Assembly: GCA_050250815.1 (NCBI GenBank)
Contig: JBFWNY010000012.1
Span: forward strand, 1-64,000
DNA: 64,000 bases
Source: JAEUMD01 sp050250815
GTDB lineage: Bacteria > Pseudomonadota > Alphaproteobacteria > Rhizobiales > Hyphomicrobiaceae
Direction: 5' to 3'
Part shown: in pieces, positions 55,372-64,000 of the stretch
How the letters are laid out: each line of letters begins with the position of its first letter
Position numbering within the stretch: the first letter of the stretch is position 1
The notes under the pieces: generated by a model
Seen by the model: only the letters and a program-made list of their open reading frames with translations
What the model was told of the DNA's origin: nothing
Database searches by the model: none
Made by a program: the position numbers and the translations under genes

Positions 55372-57249
55372 TCATGCGCGGCCGCGCGCCGCACCCTTCT
55401 TAAAAACACCGACCGATTCATCCTCGAACAGCTCGACAAGCTTCTCGGTCATGGCGCCGGCAAGTTCCGTCGGATCGGTGATGGTGACAGCCCGGCGATA
55501 GTAGCGGGTCACGTCGTGGCCGATGCCGATCGCGATCAACTCCACCGGCGAGCGCTGCTCGATCTCCTCAATCACCTGGCGCAAATGGTTTTCCAGGTAA
55601 TGCGCCGAATTCACCGACAGCGTCGAATCGTCGACCGGCGCACCGTCGGAGATCATCATGAGAATGCGGCGCTGCTCGGGCCGCCCCAGCAGCCTCGCGT
55701 GTGCCCAGGCCAGCGCCTCACCGTCGATGTTCTCCTTGAGCAGTCCCTCGCGCATCATGAGTGCGAGCGAGCGCTTGGCCCGGCGCCACGGCTGGTCGGC
55801 CGTCTTGTAGATGATATGGCGCAGGTCGTTGAGGCGGCCGGGCTGGGCGGGCTTGCCGGCGTTGATCCAGTCCTCGCGCGACTGGCCACCCTTCCAGGCG
55901 CGCGTTGTGAAGCCCAGGATCTCGACCTTGACGCCACAGCGTTCCAGTGTACGCGCCAGGATGTCGGCGCAGCACGCGGCCACCATGATCGGCCGGCCGC
56001 GCATACTGCCCGAGTTGTCGAGCAGCAGCGTGACGACCGTATCGCGGAAGTCGGTATCGCGCTCGCGCTTGAACGACAGCGGCGCCATGGGATCGACTAT
56101 GACGCGGGTGAGACGCGCGACATCGAGCGTGCCCTCGTCGAGGTCGAACTCCCAACCGCGATCCTGCTGTGCAAGAAGCCGCCGCTGCAGCTTGTTGGCA
56201 AGGCGCGCCACGACACTGGCGAGCGCCTTCAATTCCTTGTCGAGGAAGGCGCGCAGCCGCTCCAGCTCATCGGGGGAAGCCATCTCGTCTGCCGCCACGA
56301 TCTCGTCGTAGGCACGCGAATATACGGAGTAGCCGAAGCGCTCGGGCGTATCGAGCACAGACACGTTGGGCCGCCATGGCTCCGTCGTGTCGGCTTCCTC
56401 CGAGCCGTCCATGTCGCTGTCGAACTCATCGCTTTGGGCGCGCTCCGTGCTGTCCTGGCTCTCGCCGGGTTCGCCGTCCTCCTGCGCATCGTCCTGCGAG
56501 CTGTCCTGGCCCTCCGCCTTGCTTTCGGACTCGTCGGCCTCGTCGTCGCCTCCTTCAGGCTGTTCCTCTTCGCTGCGCTCCTCATCCTTCTCGCCGCCCT
56601 GCGAGGGTTCCTCGACGAGTTCGAGCGCGACGAGCAGATCGTTGATGAGTCGTGCGAAGGCTTCCTGATCCTCGGACGAGGCGGACATGTCGTCGAGCAC
56701 CGCACCGGCCCGCTTCTCAACGTGCGGGCGCCAGATGTCGACGAGCGAGCGGGCGGTCGCCGGAGCGGCAGCTCCCGTCAGCCGCTCGCGGACGATGAGG
56801 GCGAGCGCATCCTCGAGCGGAGCTTCGGCACGATCGGTCACGTGCGCGAAACGGCCGTGCGCGTACTGGTCCTCGATCTTGGCGGTGAGATTACGCGCCA
56901 TACCCGACATGCGGTTGGCGCCCACCGATTCCACCCGCGCCCGCTCCACCGCCTCGAATACGCCGCGCGCCTCGCCGCCCGTCGGCGCAAACCTGCGGTG
57001 CAGCCGCACATCGTGACACGCCGCCGTCAGAGCGAGACTGTCGGCCCAGCCGCGCAGCACCGCGACCTCGCGCTTGGACGGCGACCGCGACGGCTCGGGC
57101 AGACGCACGGATTTGCCGTCGAGTTCAGGCCGACCGGCCTGATACGAAACGTGCACCTCTCCGTCGCCCGCCACCGCGCGCACGCAAACCTCGAGCGCCC
57201 GCTTGAACGGCTCGGCCGGTGCTTCCTTGCGTTTGGGGGGCGAAGTCAT
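55372..57249 (-). CDS. cobT: cobaltochelatase subunit CobT
   Basis: A 625-residue subunit of the ATP-dependent aerobic-type cobalt chelatase, working with CobS and CobN. The central region has a highly acidic stretch (about residues 215-290) and the C-terminal half is a von Willebrand A domain with the MIDAS motif LLLDNSGSMRGRP. Only cobS is next to it; cobN is outside the window. The ATG at 57249 has a weak ribosome binding site. Confidence 0.94.
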   Translation of the reverse strand: MTSPPKRKEAPAEPFKRALEVCVRAVAGDGEVHVSYQAGRPELDGKSVRLPEPSRSPSKREVAVLRGWADSLALTAACHDVRLHRRFAPTGGEARGVFEAVERARVESVGANRMSGMARNLTAKIEDQYAHGRFAHVTDRAEAPLEDALALIVRERLTGAAAPATARSLVDIWRPHVEKRAGAVLDDMSASSEDQEAFARLINDLLVALELVEEPSQGGEKDEERSEEEQPEGGDDEADESESKAEGQDSSQDDAQEDGEPGESQDSTERAQSDEFDSDMDGSEEADTTEPWRPNVSVLDTPERFGYSVYSRAYDEIVAADEMASPDELERLRAFLDKELKALASVVARLANKLQRRLLAQQDRGWEFDLDEGTLDVARLTRVIVDPMAPLSFKRERDTDFRDTVVTLLLDNSGSMRGRPIMVAACCADILARTLERCGVKVEILGFTTRAWKGGQSREDWINAGKPAQPGRLNDLRHIIYKTADQPWRRAKRSLALMMREGLLKENIDGEALAWAHARLLGRPEQRRILMMISDGAPVDDSTLSVNSAHYLENHLRQVIEEIEQRSPVELIAIGIGHDVTRYYRRAVTITDPTELAGAMTEKLVELFEDESVGVFKKGAARGRA

Positions 57250-57322
57250 GCGGTTGCGAGGTCACCACGCTCGGGCTTTGCCTTCGACATTGCCGTGCCT
57301 GTCTCCGACCGCGCTTGATGCG

Positions 57323-58333
57323 TCAGCTCAGTGCCACGTTTGCAGTGCTCTCCGGCAGCTCCTCGTTGAACGAGCGCTGATAGAACTCCGCCACCAGCGG
57401 CCGCTCCAGCTCGTCGCACTTGTTGAGGAACGTCAGGCGGAAGGCGAAGCCCACGTCGTTGAAGATTTCGGCATTCTCCGCCCAGGTCATCACCGTGCGC
57501 GGGCTCATGACCGTCGAGATGTCGCCGTTGATAAAAGACTGGCGCGTCAGGTCGGCGACGCGCACCATGCTGGAGACGATCTTGCGCTTGGACTCGCTCT
57601 TCGCCCACGACTTCGCCTTAGACAGCACGATGCGTACCTCATCGTCATGCGGAAGGTAGTTGAGCGTGGCGACAATTGACCAGCGGTCCATCTGGCCCTG
57701 ATTGATCTGCTGGGTGCCATGGTAGAGGCCCGAGGTATCGCCAAGGCCAATGGTGTTGGTCGTCGCGAACAGGCGGAACGCGGGGTGCGGGCGGATCACC
57801 TTGGACTGATCGAGCAGGGTGAGCTTGCCCGACACCTCCAGCACGCGCTGAATGACGAACATCACATCGGGCCGGCCGGCGTCGTACTCGTCGAACACGA
57901 GCGCGGTATTGGACTGCAGGCAGTAGGGAAGAATTCCCTCGCGGAACTCCGTGACCTGCAGCCCCTCCTTGAGAACGATCGCGTCCTTGCCAACCAGATC
58001 GACGCGACTGACGTGGCTGTCGAGGTTGACGCGGATGCACGGCCAGTTGAGCCGCGCGGCCACCTGCTCGATGTGCGTCGACTTGCCGGTGCCGTGATAG
58101 CCCTGCACCATGACGCGACGGTTGTGCTTGAAGCCCGCAAGAATGGCGAGCGTCACGTCACGGTTGAACAGGTAGTCGGGATCGAGGTCGGGCACGTGCT
58201 CGTCGGCCTTGGCGTAGGCCGGAACCTCCAGATCGCTGTCGATGCCGAAGACCTGCCGCACCGAAACCTTCATGTCGGGAAGCCCCGGGGCCGCCTTGCT
58301 GCTGGCCGCGGACTGCGCCTGCTCACGCATCAT
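57323..58333 (-). CDS. cobS: cobaltochelatase subunit CobS
   Basis: A 336-residue AAA+ ATPase (MoxR/BchI-like) that powers cobalt insertion into hydrogenobyrinic acid diamide. The Walker A GYHGTGKST is at 78-86, Walker B lies in ALVFDEYDAGRPD, and sensor/arginine finger regions follow. Two ATGs at 58333 and 58330 are equivalent. It is followed by cobT after a short gap. Confidence 0.96.
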   Translation of the reverse strand: MMREQAQSAASSKAAPGLPDMKVSVRQVFGIDSDLEVPAYAKADEHVPDLDPDYLFNRDVTLAILAGFKHNRRVMVQGYHGTGKSTHIEQVAARLNWPCIRVNLDSHVSRVDLVGKDAIVLKEGLQVTEFREGILPYCLQSNTALVFDEYDAGRPDVMFVIQRVLEVSGKLTLLDQSKVIRPHPAFRLFATTNTIGLGDTSGLYHGTQQINQGQMDRWSIVATLNYLPHDDEVRIVLSKAKSWAKSESKRKIVSSMVRVADLTRQSFINGDISTVMSPRTVMTWAENAEIFNDVGFAFRLTFLNKCDELERPLVAEFYQRSFNEELPESTANVALS

Positions 58334-58452
58334 CGTCTCTTTCAGATTGCACCGGCATGACGATGCCGGCGTTCAAGCGTCGTTGCGCTGAATGTGCTTG
58401 GCAGCGCTGGCAAGCCTGCCTGTCACCGGACGCGGCGGCATCCAGCCAACGA

Positions 58453-59088
58453 TCAAACCAGCCCAGCCTGTTTGAGATAGTTATAGGCTTGGATGATCTC
58501 GCGCAACTTCTCCTCCGACCGGCGGTCGCCGCCGTTGGCGTCGGGATGATGCAGCTTGACCAGCGCCTTGAACCGCGCCTTGACGTCGGCCTTGTTCGCG
58601 GTTGGGCCGAGGTCCAGGGCAGCCATCGCTTTCTTTTCCAGCGGCTTCAGAGTGCGGCGATAGGCAGGCTCCGGTGCCGGGCTGCGCTTCATCCGCTCCC
58701 GCATGAGGTGATGCGGATCCCGCACGCCCGGGCCGGTGTGTCCGCCCTGCTCTGGGCGCGGCCCAATGCCCGGCTGCTCGCCGTTGCCACCCATGCGCCA
58801 CGTCGGCCGGTGCCCTGTCACAGCTTCCTTGATGAACTCCGACACTTCACCGTCCGACATGCCATCGAAATAGTTGTACGTGGCGTTGTATTGCCGCACG
58901 TGATCGAGGCAGAAGTGGAAATACTCCCCGTCCCGTCCGCGACCTTTCGGCGCGCGGTGGTCGGCCTTCTTGGCGCACCCCTTCCATTGACATTCGGGCA
59001 GCCGCCGGTGATCGACACGCTCGCGCGCCTCGCGTTCGCGCCGGGGCGCCACGCGGATGCTGTCGAAGTATTTCGAGTTGAGTTTCAT
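58453..59088 (-). CDS. J-domain protein (DnaJ-like)
   Basis: A 211-residue protein. The N-terminal part holds cysteines and a basic/aromatic segment (CQWKGCAKKADH, FHFCLDHV) that could bind zinc. The C-terminal 70 residues form a J domain with HHPDANGGD (HPD), the Hsp70-stimulating motif. This architecture next to cobS/cobT and bolA is conserved in Hyphomicrobiales; its client is unknown. Confidence 0.9.
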   Translation of the reverse strand: MKLNSKYFDSIRVAPRREREARERVDHRRLPECQWKGCAKKADHRAPKGRGRDGEYFHFCLDHVRQYNATYNYFDGMSDGEVSEFIKEAVTGHRPTWRMGGNGEQPGIGPRPEQGGHTGPGVRDPHHLMRERMKRSPAPEPAYRRTLKPLEKKAMAALDLGPTANKADVKARFKALVKLHHPDANGGDRRSEEKLREIIQAYNYLKQAGLV

Positions 59089-59234
59089 GGGCCGCAGATT
59101 ATGGGGTTCGCCGCGTGCTTAGACAAGGCGGCACGCTGCGTAACGATAGAGCCGTGGCGCGCGCGACGCATCTTGACATGCCCGCACAGGGCTGAACTGC
59201 ATCTTGGGCCACACATCCTGGAGCGGAGGACTTA

Positions 59235-59510
59235 ATGTCTGCTGAAGCGGCGATACGCGAAAAGCTGATGGTAGCACTGGAGCCCGTGCGCCTGGACGTG
59301 ATCAACGAGTCGGAATTGCACGCCGGACACCGCTCGTCACCGGGCACCGGCGAAAGCCATTTCCGTGTCCTCGTCGTGTCGGATGCGTTTGCCGGCAAGT
59401 CGCGCGTCGAGCGGCACCGAATGGTCAACGACCTTCTGCGCGACGAACTCTCGGGGCGAATCCATGCACTCGCCTTGAAGACGTTCGCCCCCGGCGAGGC
59501 GATCGGCTGA
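59235..59510 (+). CDS. bolA: BolA-family protein
   Basis: A 91-residue BolA-like protein with RxHAGH near 33-37 (ELHAGHRSS) and the C-terminal signature FRVLVVSDAFAGKSRVERHRMVNDLL, typical of BolA partners of monothiol glutaredoxins in Fe-S trafficking. GGAGG precedes the ATG. It is divergent from the J-domain gene. Confidence 0.93.
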   Translation: MSAEAAIREKLMVALEPVRLDVINESELHAGHRSSPGTGESHFRVLVVSDAFAGKSRVERHRMVNDLLRDELSGRIHALALKTFAPGEAIG

Positions 59511-59543
59511 GCGTCGTCCGGAAATCCTTGCAAAAAAAGGAGA

Positions 59544-59572
59544 GCCCGTTCCGCAGATCCTACGGAACGGGC
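59544..59572 (-). terminator. terminator for the 59604-59951 gene
   Basis: A perfect 10-bp stem GCCCGTTCCG / CGGAACGGGC with a 9-base loop, followed on the minus strand by CTCC and seven T residues. It may also end bolA transcription. Confidence 0.85.
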
Positions 59573-59603
59573 GTGGCAGGGGTGCGAAGGCGGCGTCGGG
59601 CCA

Positions 59604-59951
59604 TCACCAGCAGCGATTGACCCAACGGCAGCGGCGGTGACCCCAGTCCGTCCAGTAGCAGCGACGCACCGTGCAGCTGTACCGGTGATAGTGATACGGC
59701 CGGAAGCCAAGGTAGATGCGCGGTCGCCAGCGGCGATGACCCCAGCGACGATAGCCCACGCCACCATAGCGCCAGCCACGATGGCGCCAGCGCACCTCGG
59801 TGACCGTGCCGGAATCTGCCTTGATGGCGCGCATCATGTCGACGACAGAAGCGGCCGGGGCGGCCGTTGCGGTACTCGCCGACACTGGTGTGAACAGTAC
59901 CGCGAACGCGAACGCGAGGCTGGCGAGGCAGCCTCTCAGTATGCCTTTCAT
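59604..59951 (-). CDS. small exported Arg/Trp/Tyr-rich protein
   Basis: A 115-residue protein with a signal peptide of about 30 residues (TATAAPAAS). The mature part is very rich in Arg, Trp, Tyr and Gly (RGWRYGGVGYRRWGHRRW) with a C-terminal Cys/Trp segment holding four cysteines (CTVRRCYW, RCRWVNRCW). It looks like a secreted cationic aromatic polypeptide and does not match a known family. A strong terminator follows it. Confidence 0.7.
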   Translation of the reverse strand: MKGILRGCLASLAFAFAVLFTPVSASTATAAPAASVVDMMRAIKADSGTVTEVRWRHRGWRYGGVGYRRWGHRRWRPRIYLGFRPYHYHRYSCTVRRCYWTDWGHRRCRWVNRCW

Positions 59952-60185
59952 GCGTCGTTCCTCCGAGTGTAAACTGGACCCGCGTGGCCCGGCGGACGCG
60001 CGCGTTTCCTATGATGTCGCTCTCCGGCGCAGCGGCTGTCTTGCGGCGGCGCGATCCCCTTGCAAGGAGGGCGACGAACTCTATGCAACGATCAGGATCA
60101 TGAACGGCGTATGAACCGGACTCACAGCTCCGGTTCACGTGCTGCGCCAGCTTCGTCGGGCCCCGCAAGAGCGGTGTCCCCATGT

Positions 60186-61355
60186 TCAACGCGCACAGGC
60201 TTCGCTTTCCGTCGCGCGCTCCGGCAAAGATTTCATCTTCGCAAGACGCGCCTCGAATTCGTCGTAGCGCATACCGCCTGCTCCACGCCGGTGGAAGTAG
60301 ACGTGACTTGCGAGCCAGCGCATGGCGGGTGTCGCCAGCGCCAGATCGATAAGCGCATTGGGTGGCGCAAGGTCGAGCACGGAACGCATGAGGAGCTTGA
60401 CGCCGAACCGCGGCAGGGCCGCGGCCACGACACGTTCGGGCGCGGGGCCGCAGTCCAGCAAATGGTCGGCAATGGCATGCGCAGCGCGCCGGCCGAGTTG
60501 AAAGGCCAAGCGGATACCGCCCCCGGTTGCAGGGGAAACCACGCCCGCGGCATCGCCGATCAGCATCACGCCGGGCGCCGACCAGGGGCGCACGAGGCCG
60601 CCCGAAGGGATCCGCCCCGCGCGACGCTCCACCACGCGGGCGCCAGCATAGTCGAACAGGTGGCGGGTGTGGTCGAGGAAGGCCGGCAGGTCGGCCCTGC
60701 GGCCCTTGGTGACGGCGAGGCCTACCTGTGTCACCGACGGCCCGGGAGCGACCCATGCGAGATAGCCCGGTGCCAATCGGCTATCCAGGAAGCAGTGCAG
60801 GAAGCGTGGATCGGACGGTGTCAATCCTTCGTACTCGGCCTCCAATCCGACGAGAAACCTGCTGTTGACGCCGAGCCCGAAAACGCGGGCCACCCTCGAG
60901 CGGGCCCCGTCCGCACCCACAATGTAGCGCGCCTCGATGTTGAGGCCCTGAAAGCGGAAGGCATCGCCATGCCGTTCCGCGCCCGAGAAGCGCGTGCCCA
61001 GCAGCAGCCGTGCGCCTGCCCGCTGCGCCTCGGCTGCGAGCCAGGTCAGCAGCCGTCCCGTATCGGTCGTGAGGAAGAAATATCCAGGTGCGAACAGGTC
61101 TGTCGATTTGAGACTGGGACCATAGAGGCGCACGCCGTGCACGCGGCGCGTCAGCCCGTGCGGAATATCGATCTCTTCCGCCGCTTCCTTCACCAGGATG
61201 CCGGTGGTTGCGACCCGTTCGGCCACATTCGACTTGGCCTCCAGCACCGCAACCGACAGGCCACGCATTGCCGCTGTTCTGGCGGCGACGAGGCCGGCGA
61301 AGGACGCGCCGACGATTACGAGGTCGTAGCGCGGCGTGGCATGGCTGTTGGGCAT
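60186..61355 (-). CDS. FAD-dependent geranylgeranyl reductase-like oxidoreductase
   Basis: A 389-residue flavoprotein starting at the ATG at 61355 with GGAG nine bases upstream. The FAD-binding GASFAG (Gx2xxG form) is at 16-21, with the GD-box GVMLIGDAAGVVSPATGGGI later. Members of this family (ChlP/GGR and dehydrosqualene-like) reduce isoprenoid chains or related lipids. No bacteriochlorophyll genes are present, so a lipid or quinone substrate is likelier. Confidence 0.85.
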   Translation of the reverse strand: MPNSHATPRYDLVIVGASFAGLVAARTAAMRGLSVAVLEAKSNVAERVATTGILVKEAAEEIDIPHGLTRRVHGVRLYGPSLKSTDLFAPGYFFLTTDTGRLLTWLAAEAQRAGARLLLGTRFSGAERHGDAFRFQGLNIEARYIVGADGARSRVARVFGLGVNSRFLVGLEAEYEGLTPSDPRFLHCFLDSRLAPGYLAWVAPGPSVTQVGLAVTKGRRADLPAFLDHTRHLFDYAGARVVERRAGRIPSGGLVRPWSAPGVMLIGDAAGVVSPATGGGIRLAFQLGRRAAHAIADHLLDCGPAPERVVAAALPRFGVKLLMRSVLDLAPPNALIDLALATPAMRWLASHVYFHRRGAGGMRYDEFEARLAKMKSLPERATESEACAR

Positions 61356-61474
61356 GAACGGGGGCTCCGGCGTTTCGCGCGTTCGACGGACCGCATCGGG
61401 CAGCAACGCGGGCGACAACACAACACGCCGATTGTGGCATCCGAGCGCCGTCGGGCTCAAAAGCTATCTCAGCC

Positions 61475-62812
61475 TTAACGCGGCGATGCGGTCCCCGAGC
61501 CGGCTGCGGGTTGTGTGGGCGATTCACCGTCAGGCGCGCTCGCCTCCTTGCCCACCGGCTTGACCCGAAGGGCCGTGATCTTGTTGCGGCTCTTGCGCAG
61601 CACCTCGAAGCGGTAACCGTGAAAGGTGAAAGTCTGCCCCGGCTCGGGGATGGTCTGCGCCTCATGAATGACGAGGCCCGCGATCGTCGTGGCCTCCTCG
61701 TCCGGCAGCTTCCAGTCCATATGGCGGTTGAGATCGCGAATGGGCACCGACCCATCGACGTTTACCGTGCCGTCGGCCTGCGGCCGGATGGCAGCCTCGT
61801 GCACGTCGTGCTCGTCGGCGATCTGCCCCACGATCTCCTCGAGGATGTCCTCGAGCGTGATCAAGCCCTGCACCTCACCGTACTCGTCGACGACGAGCGC
61901 CATCTGCTGCTTCTTTTTGAGGAACTGGTTGAGCTGATCCTTCAGGCTCGTCGCATCGGGCACGAACCAGGGTTTGGCGGCAAAGCTCATGATGTCGAGC
62001 TTCGACACATCCCAGTCGGCCTTGCCCAGCGCCGAGAGCAGATCCTTGGTGTGCAGGATGGCGATGATGTTCTCGGGCTCGTCACGCCACACGGGAATGC
62101 GCGTATACTGAGTCTTCAACACCTCGGCGACGATCTTCTCCGGCGGATCGTCGGCGTGCACCGTCTCCATCTTGGTGCGATGGATCATGATGTCCTCGAC
62201 CTTGAGATCACCCAGGTCGAGCACGCCGCCCAGCATGTGGGCGTCATGGCGCGCCACCGCACCTTCCTTCTTCTGCAGGTCGATGGTGCCGCGAATCTCC
62301 TCGTGCGCCGAAAGAATGTTGGCGCGATCATCGTTGCCGGTCGGCGTCAGCTTGAGCAACAGCGCTACGATGCCCTCGATGAGATAGACAGCCGGCCGCA
62401 GCAGGGTGATGAGCACACGCATGATCGGCGCGACCGCAAGCGCGATGCGATCGGGATAGGCGATGGCATAGGTCTTGGGCAGCACCTCCGAGAAGATCAC
62501 CACGAGCACGGTCATGACGACCGTGGCGTAGGCGACGCCGACCTCGCCGAACAGGCCGATCAGCAGGCTCGTGCTCAGCGCGGAAGCAAGGATGTTGACG
62601 AGGTTGTTGCCCAGCAGAATTGTTCCGATGAGGCGCTCGGGCTCGGTGAGCAGAGCATTCACACGGCGCGCCTTCTCGTTGCCTTCGTTCTCCAGCGCAT
62701 GCATGCGGGCCCGCGATGCGGCGGTAAGCGCCGTCTCGGAGCCCGAGAAGAACGCCGACAGCAGCAAGAGGACGAGGATCGACAGCGTCGTCAGGAGTAT
62801 CTCGGTCGGCAT
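61475..62812 (-). CDS. CNNM/CBS transporter-like protein (HlyC/CorC family)
   Basis: A 445-residue protein. Four hydrophobic helices and a CNNM domain (about 1-190) precede two CBS domains and a C-terminal CorC_HlyC domain (VDGSVPIRDLNRHMDW). The start is the ATG at 62812 (MPTEILLTTL). The family is linked to magnesium/cobalt efflux and sometimes called hemolysin C, although hemolysis is not its role. It follows aroB on the same strand. Confidence 0.9.
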   Translation of the reverse strand: MPTEILLTTLSILVLLLLSAFFSGSETALTAASRARMHALENEGNEKARRVNALLTEPERLIGTILLGNNLVNILASALSTSLLIGLFGEVGVAYATVVMTVLVVIFSEVLPKTYAIAYPDRIALAVAPIMRVLITLLRPAVYLIEGIVALLLKLTPTGNDDRANILSAHEEIRGTIDLQKKEGAVARHDAHMLGGVLDLGDLKVEDIMIHRTKMETVHADDPPEKIVAEVLKTQYTRIPVWRDEPENIIAILHTKDLLSALGKADWDVSKLDIMSFAAKPWFVPDATSLKDQLNQFLKKKQQMALVVDEYGEVQGLITLEDILEEIVGQIADEHDVHEAAIRPQADGTVNVDGSVPIRDLNRHMDWKLPDEEATTIAGLVIHEAQTIPEPGQTFTFHGYRFEVLRKSRNKITALRVKPVGKEASAPDGESPTQPAAGSGTASPR

Positions 62813-62937
62813 GGCGCTCGTGTTTCTGGGTTGGACGTGTTCTGCGGTGAACGGCCGTGGCCGGAAGCCTTGGCAGCGCATCCTAGAGCAGGTTCACCGG
62901 AAGTTGAATCGTCTCGGGCTCTGGTTGGTGACCCGCC

Positions 62938-64000
62938 CTACGCGCTGGCCGGCAGGGCGATCTCCCTCTCAAGGAACGCCTTGACCCGGTCTGTGGGCAC
63001 GTCGCGCGAGATGAACGCCTCGCCGATTGCGCGCACCAGGATGAAGGCAAGGCGACCCTCGCGAACCTTCTTGTCCTGTCCCATGAGGCGCAGCAGCGTA
63101 TCGGCATCGGCTCGGCCACCGGGAATATCCGCGATGCGCGTCGGCAGACCCACGGCCCGCAGGTGACGCGCGACGCGGCCCGCCGCCCCCGGTTCGATCA
63201 GGCCCAGTTCCTCCGAGAAGCGGTACGCCATGGCCATGCCGATGGCGACGCCTTCGCCGTGCAGCAACCGCTGCGAGTAGCCCGTCCACGCTTCGAGCGC
63301 ATGACCGAAGGTATGGCCCAGGTTGAGCAGCGCACGGTCCCCCGACTCCGTTTCGTCGCGCACGACGATATCGGACTTCGCCTTGACGCTCGTCTCGATG
63401 GCGCGGATCAGCGACGAGACGTCGTTGCCGAACACGCCGCGCCAGGACTGTTCGAGCCACTGGAAGAAATGCGCATCACCGAGCAGCCCGTACTTGGCGA
63501 CCTCCGCATAGCCGGCCCGCATCTCGCGCGCCGGCAGCGTGGACAGAACGTCGGTGTCGGCAAGCACTAGGCTCGGCTGATGGAACGTGCCGATGAGATT
63601 CTTGCCCTGCGGCGTGTTGATGCCGGTCTTGCCGCCGACGGAACTGTCGACTTGAGCGAGCAGGGACGTTGGAATCTGGATGAAGCGCACGCCGCGTCGC
63701 AGGATCGAGGCGGCGAACCCTGCAAGGTCGCCGATGACGCCGCCACCGAACGCAACGACGAGATCGCCGCGCTCGAGCCCCATCTCGAGGAGCCGCTCGC
63801 TCAGCGGCGCAAGCTGGCCGAAGCACTTGGTCGGTTCGCCAGCCGGAAGCACCACCGATCCGAGAAGGCGCCCTTCCTCGTTAAGGCTCCTTTCCAGCGC
63901 CGCCAGGTGGAAGTGCGCCACATTCTCGTCGGTCACGATGCCGTAGCGCGCCTTGCCGAAGCGCTGCGCCGCCATCCTGCCGGCCATCGCCAGCAGACCC
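62938..64000 (-). CDS. aroB: 3-dehydroquinate synthase, 5'-truncated by the window edge
   Basis: The gene enters from the right edge (GLLAMAGRMA) and runs to 62938, so only the N-terminal start is missing. AroB makes 3-dehydroquinate in the shikimate pathway using NAD and zinc. The NAD region FGGGVIGDLAGF, the conserved PTSLLAQVDSSVGGKTGIN and the zinc ligands in RAGYAEVAKYGLL and LNLGHTFGHALEA are visible. Confidence 0.96.
   Translation of the reverse strand, partial: GLLAMAGRMAAQRFGKARYGIVTDENVAHFHLAALERSLNEEGRLLGSVVLPAGEPTKCFGQLAPLSERLLEMGLERGDLVVAFGGGVIGDLAGFAASILRRGVRFIQIPTSLLAQVDSSVGGKTGINTPQGKNLIGTFHQPSLVLADTDVLSTLPAREMRAGYAEVAKYGLLGDAHFFQWLEQSWRGVFGNDVSSLIRAIETSVKAKSDIVVRDETESGDRALLNLGHTFGHALEAWTGYSQRLLHGEGVAIGMAMAYRFSEELGLIEPGAAGRVARHLRAVGLPTRIADIPGGRADADTLLRLMGQDKKVREGRLAFILVRAIGEAFISRDVPTDRVKAFLEREIALPASA

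Noticed and set aside
55516..57318. 600-codon open frame opposite cobT
   Set aside because: cobT on the other strand has the VWA MIDAS motif; the shadow has nothing recognisable.

Overview
The window looks like chromosomal DNA of a high-GC alphaproteobacterium, most probably order Hyphomicrobiales (Rhizobiales). The evidence is a CcrM-type GANTC methylase with CtrA-like boxes upstream, the atpI-atpB-atpE-atpF'-atpF order with a b' subunit, the ctaC-ctaD-ctaB-(small ORF)-ctaG-ctaE-DUF983-surf1-thrC-M16 protease order, aerobic-type cobalt chelatase genes cobS/cobT next to a J-domain protein and bolA, and an IalB-like protein. The family cannot be fixed from sequence alone. Most of the window is ordinary core genome. 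No CRISPR array, complete prophage, integrase, transposase or plasmid gene was seen.

Layout. 1-10 kb: exported MBL-like fragment, glycosyltransferase, radical SAM protein, rnhB, small exported proteins, ccrM, a YiiX-like cysteine hydrolase, an L7/L12-like membrane protein, mutY, a DciA-like protein and two DsbA-like proteins. 11-17.6 kb: smc and the F0 part of ATP synthase. 17.6-20.4 kb: an HlyD-type adaptor whose membrane partner is frameshifted, then a lipoprotein. 20.5-25.7 kb: ispH, thrB, rnhA, then a small secreted-protein gene split by about 1.4 kb of lower-GC DNA encoding an SGNH hydrolase, then a peroxiredoxin. 25.8-31.6 kb: a DsbD-like periplasmic protein, YqgE, and a 1314-residue GGDEF/EAL protein with degenerate catalytic motifs. 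31.6-42 kb: a long leftward run (acetyltransferase, M16 protease, thrC, surf1, aa3 oxidase genes). 42-47 kb: IalB-like protein, two exported rhodaneses, tRNA-Thr(CGT), initiator tRNA, DUF302 protein, LAB_N protein and GT2. 47-51 kb: GT39 and a PabB-PabC fusion. 51-64 kb: tiny membrane proteins, an unrecognised 627-residue envelope protein, rpmB, a phytase-like esterase, cobT/cobS, J-domain protein, bolA, a cationic exported protein, a geranylgeranyl-reductase-like flavoprotein, a CorC/HlyC-type protein and partial aroB.

How they work together. The respiratory block supplies the three core aa3 oxidase subunits plus heme O synthase, CuB insertion (CtaG) and SURF1, and the atp block supplies the membrane rotor and stator. 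The two DsbA-like proteins and the DsbD-like protein fit an envelope thiol network. GT39, GT2 and LAB_N suggest a polyprenyl-phosphate-linked sugar used to decorate lipid A or another envelope glycan. CobS/CobT point to cobalt insertion in B12 synthesis. The most unusual item is the insertion at 23.3-25.1 kb: a foreign-looking SGNH hydrolase reads in frame from the signal peptide of the gene it disrupted, and the rest of that gene lies just downstream.
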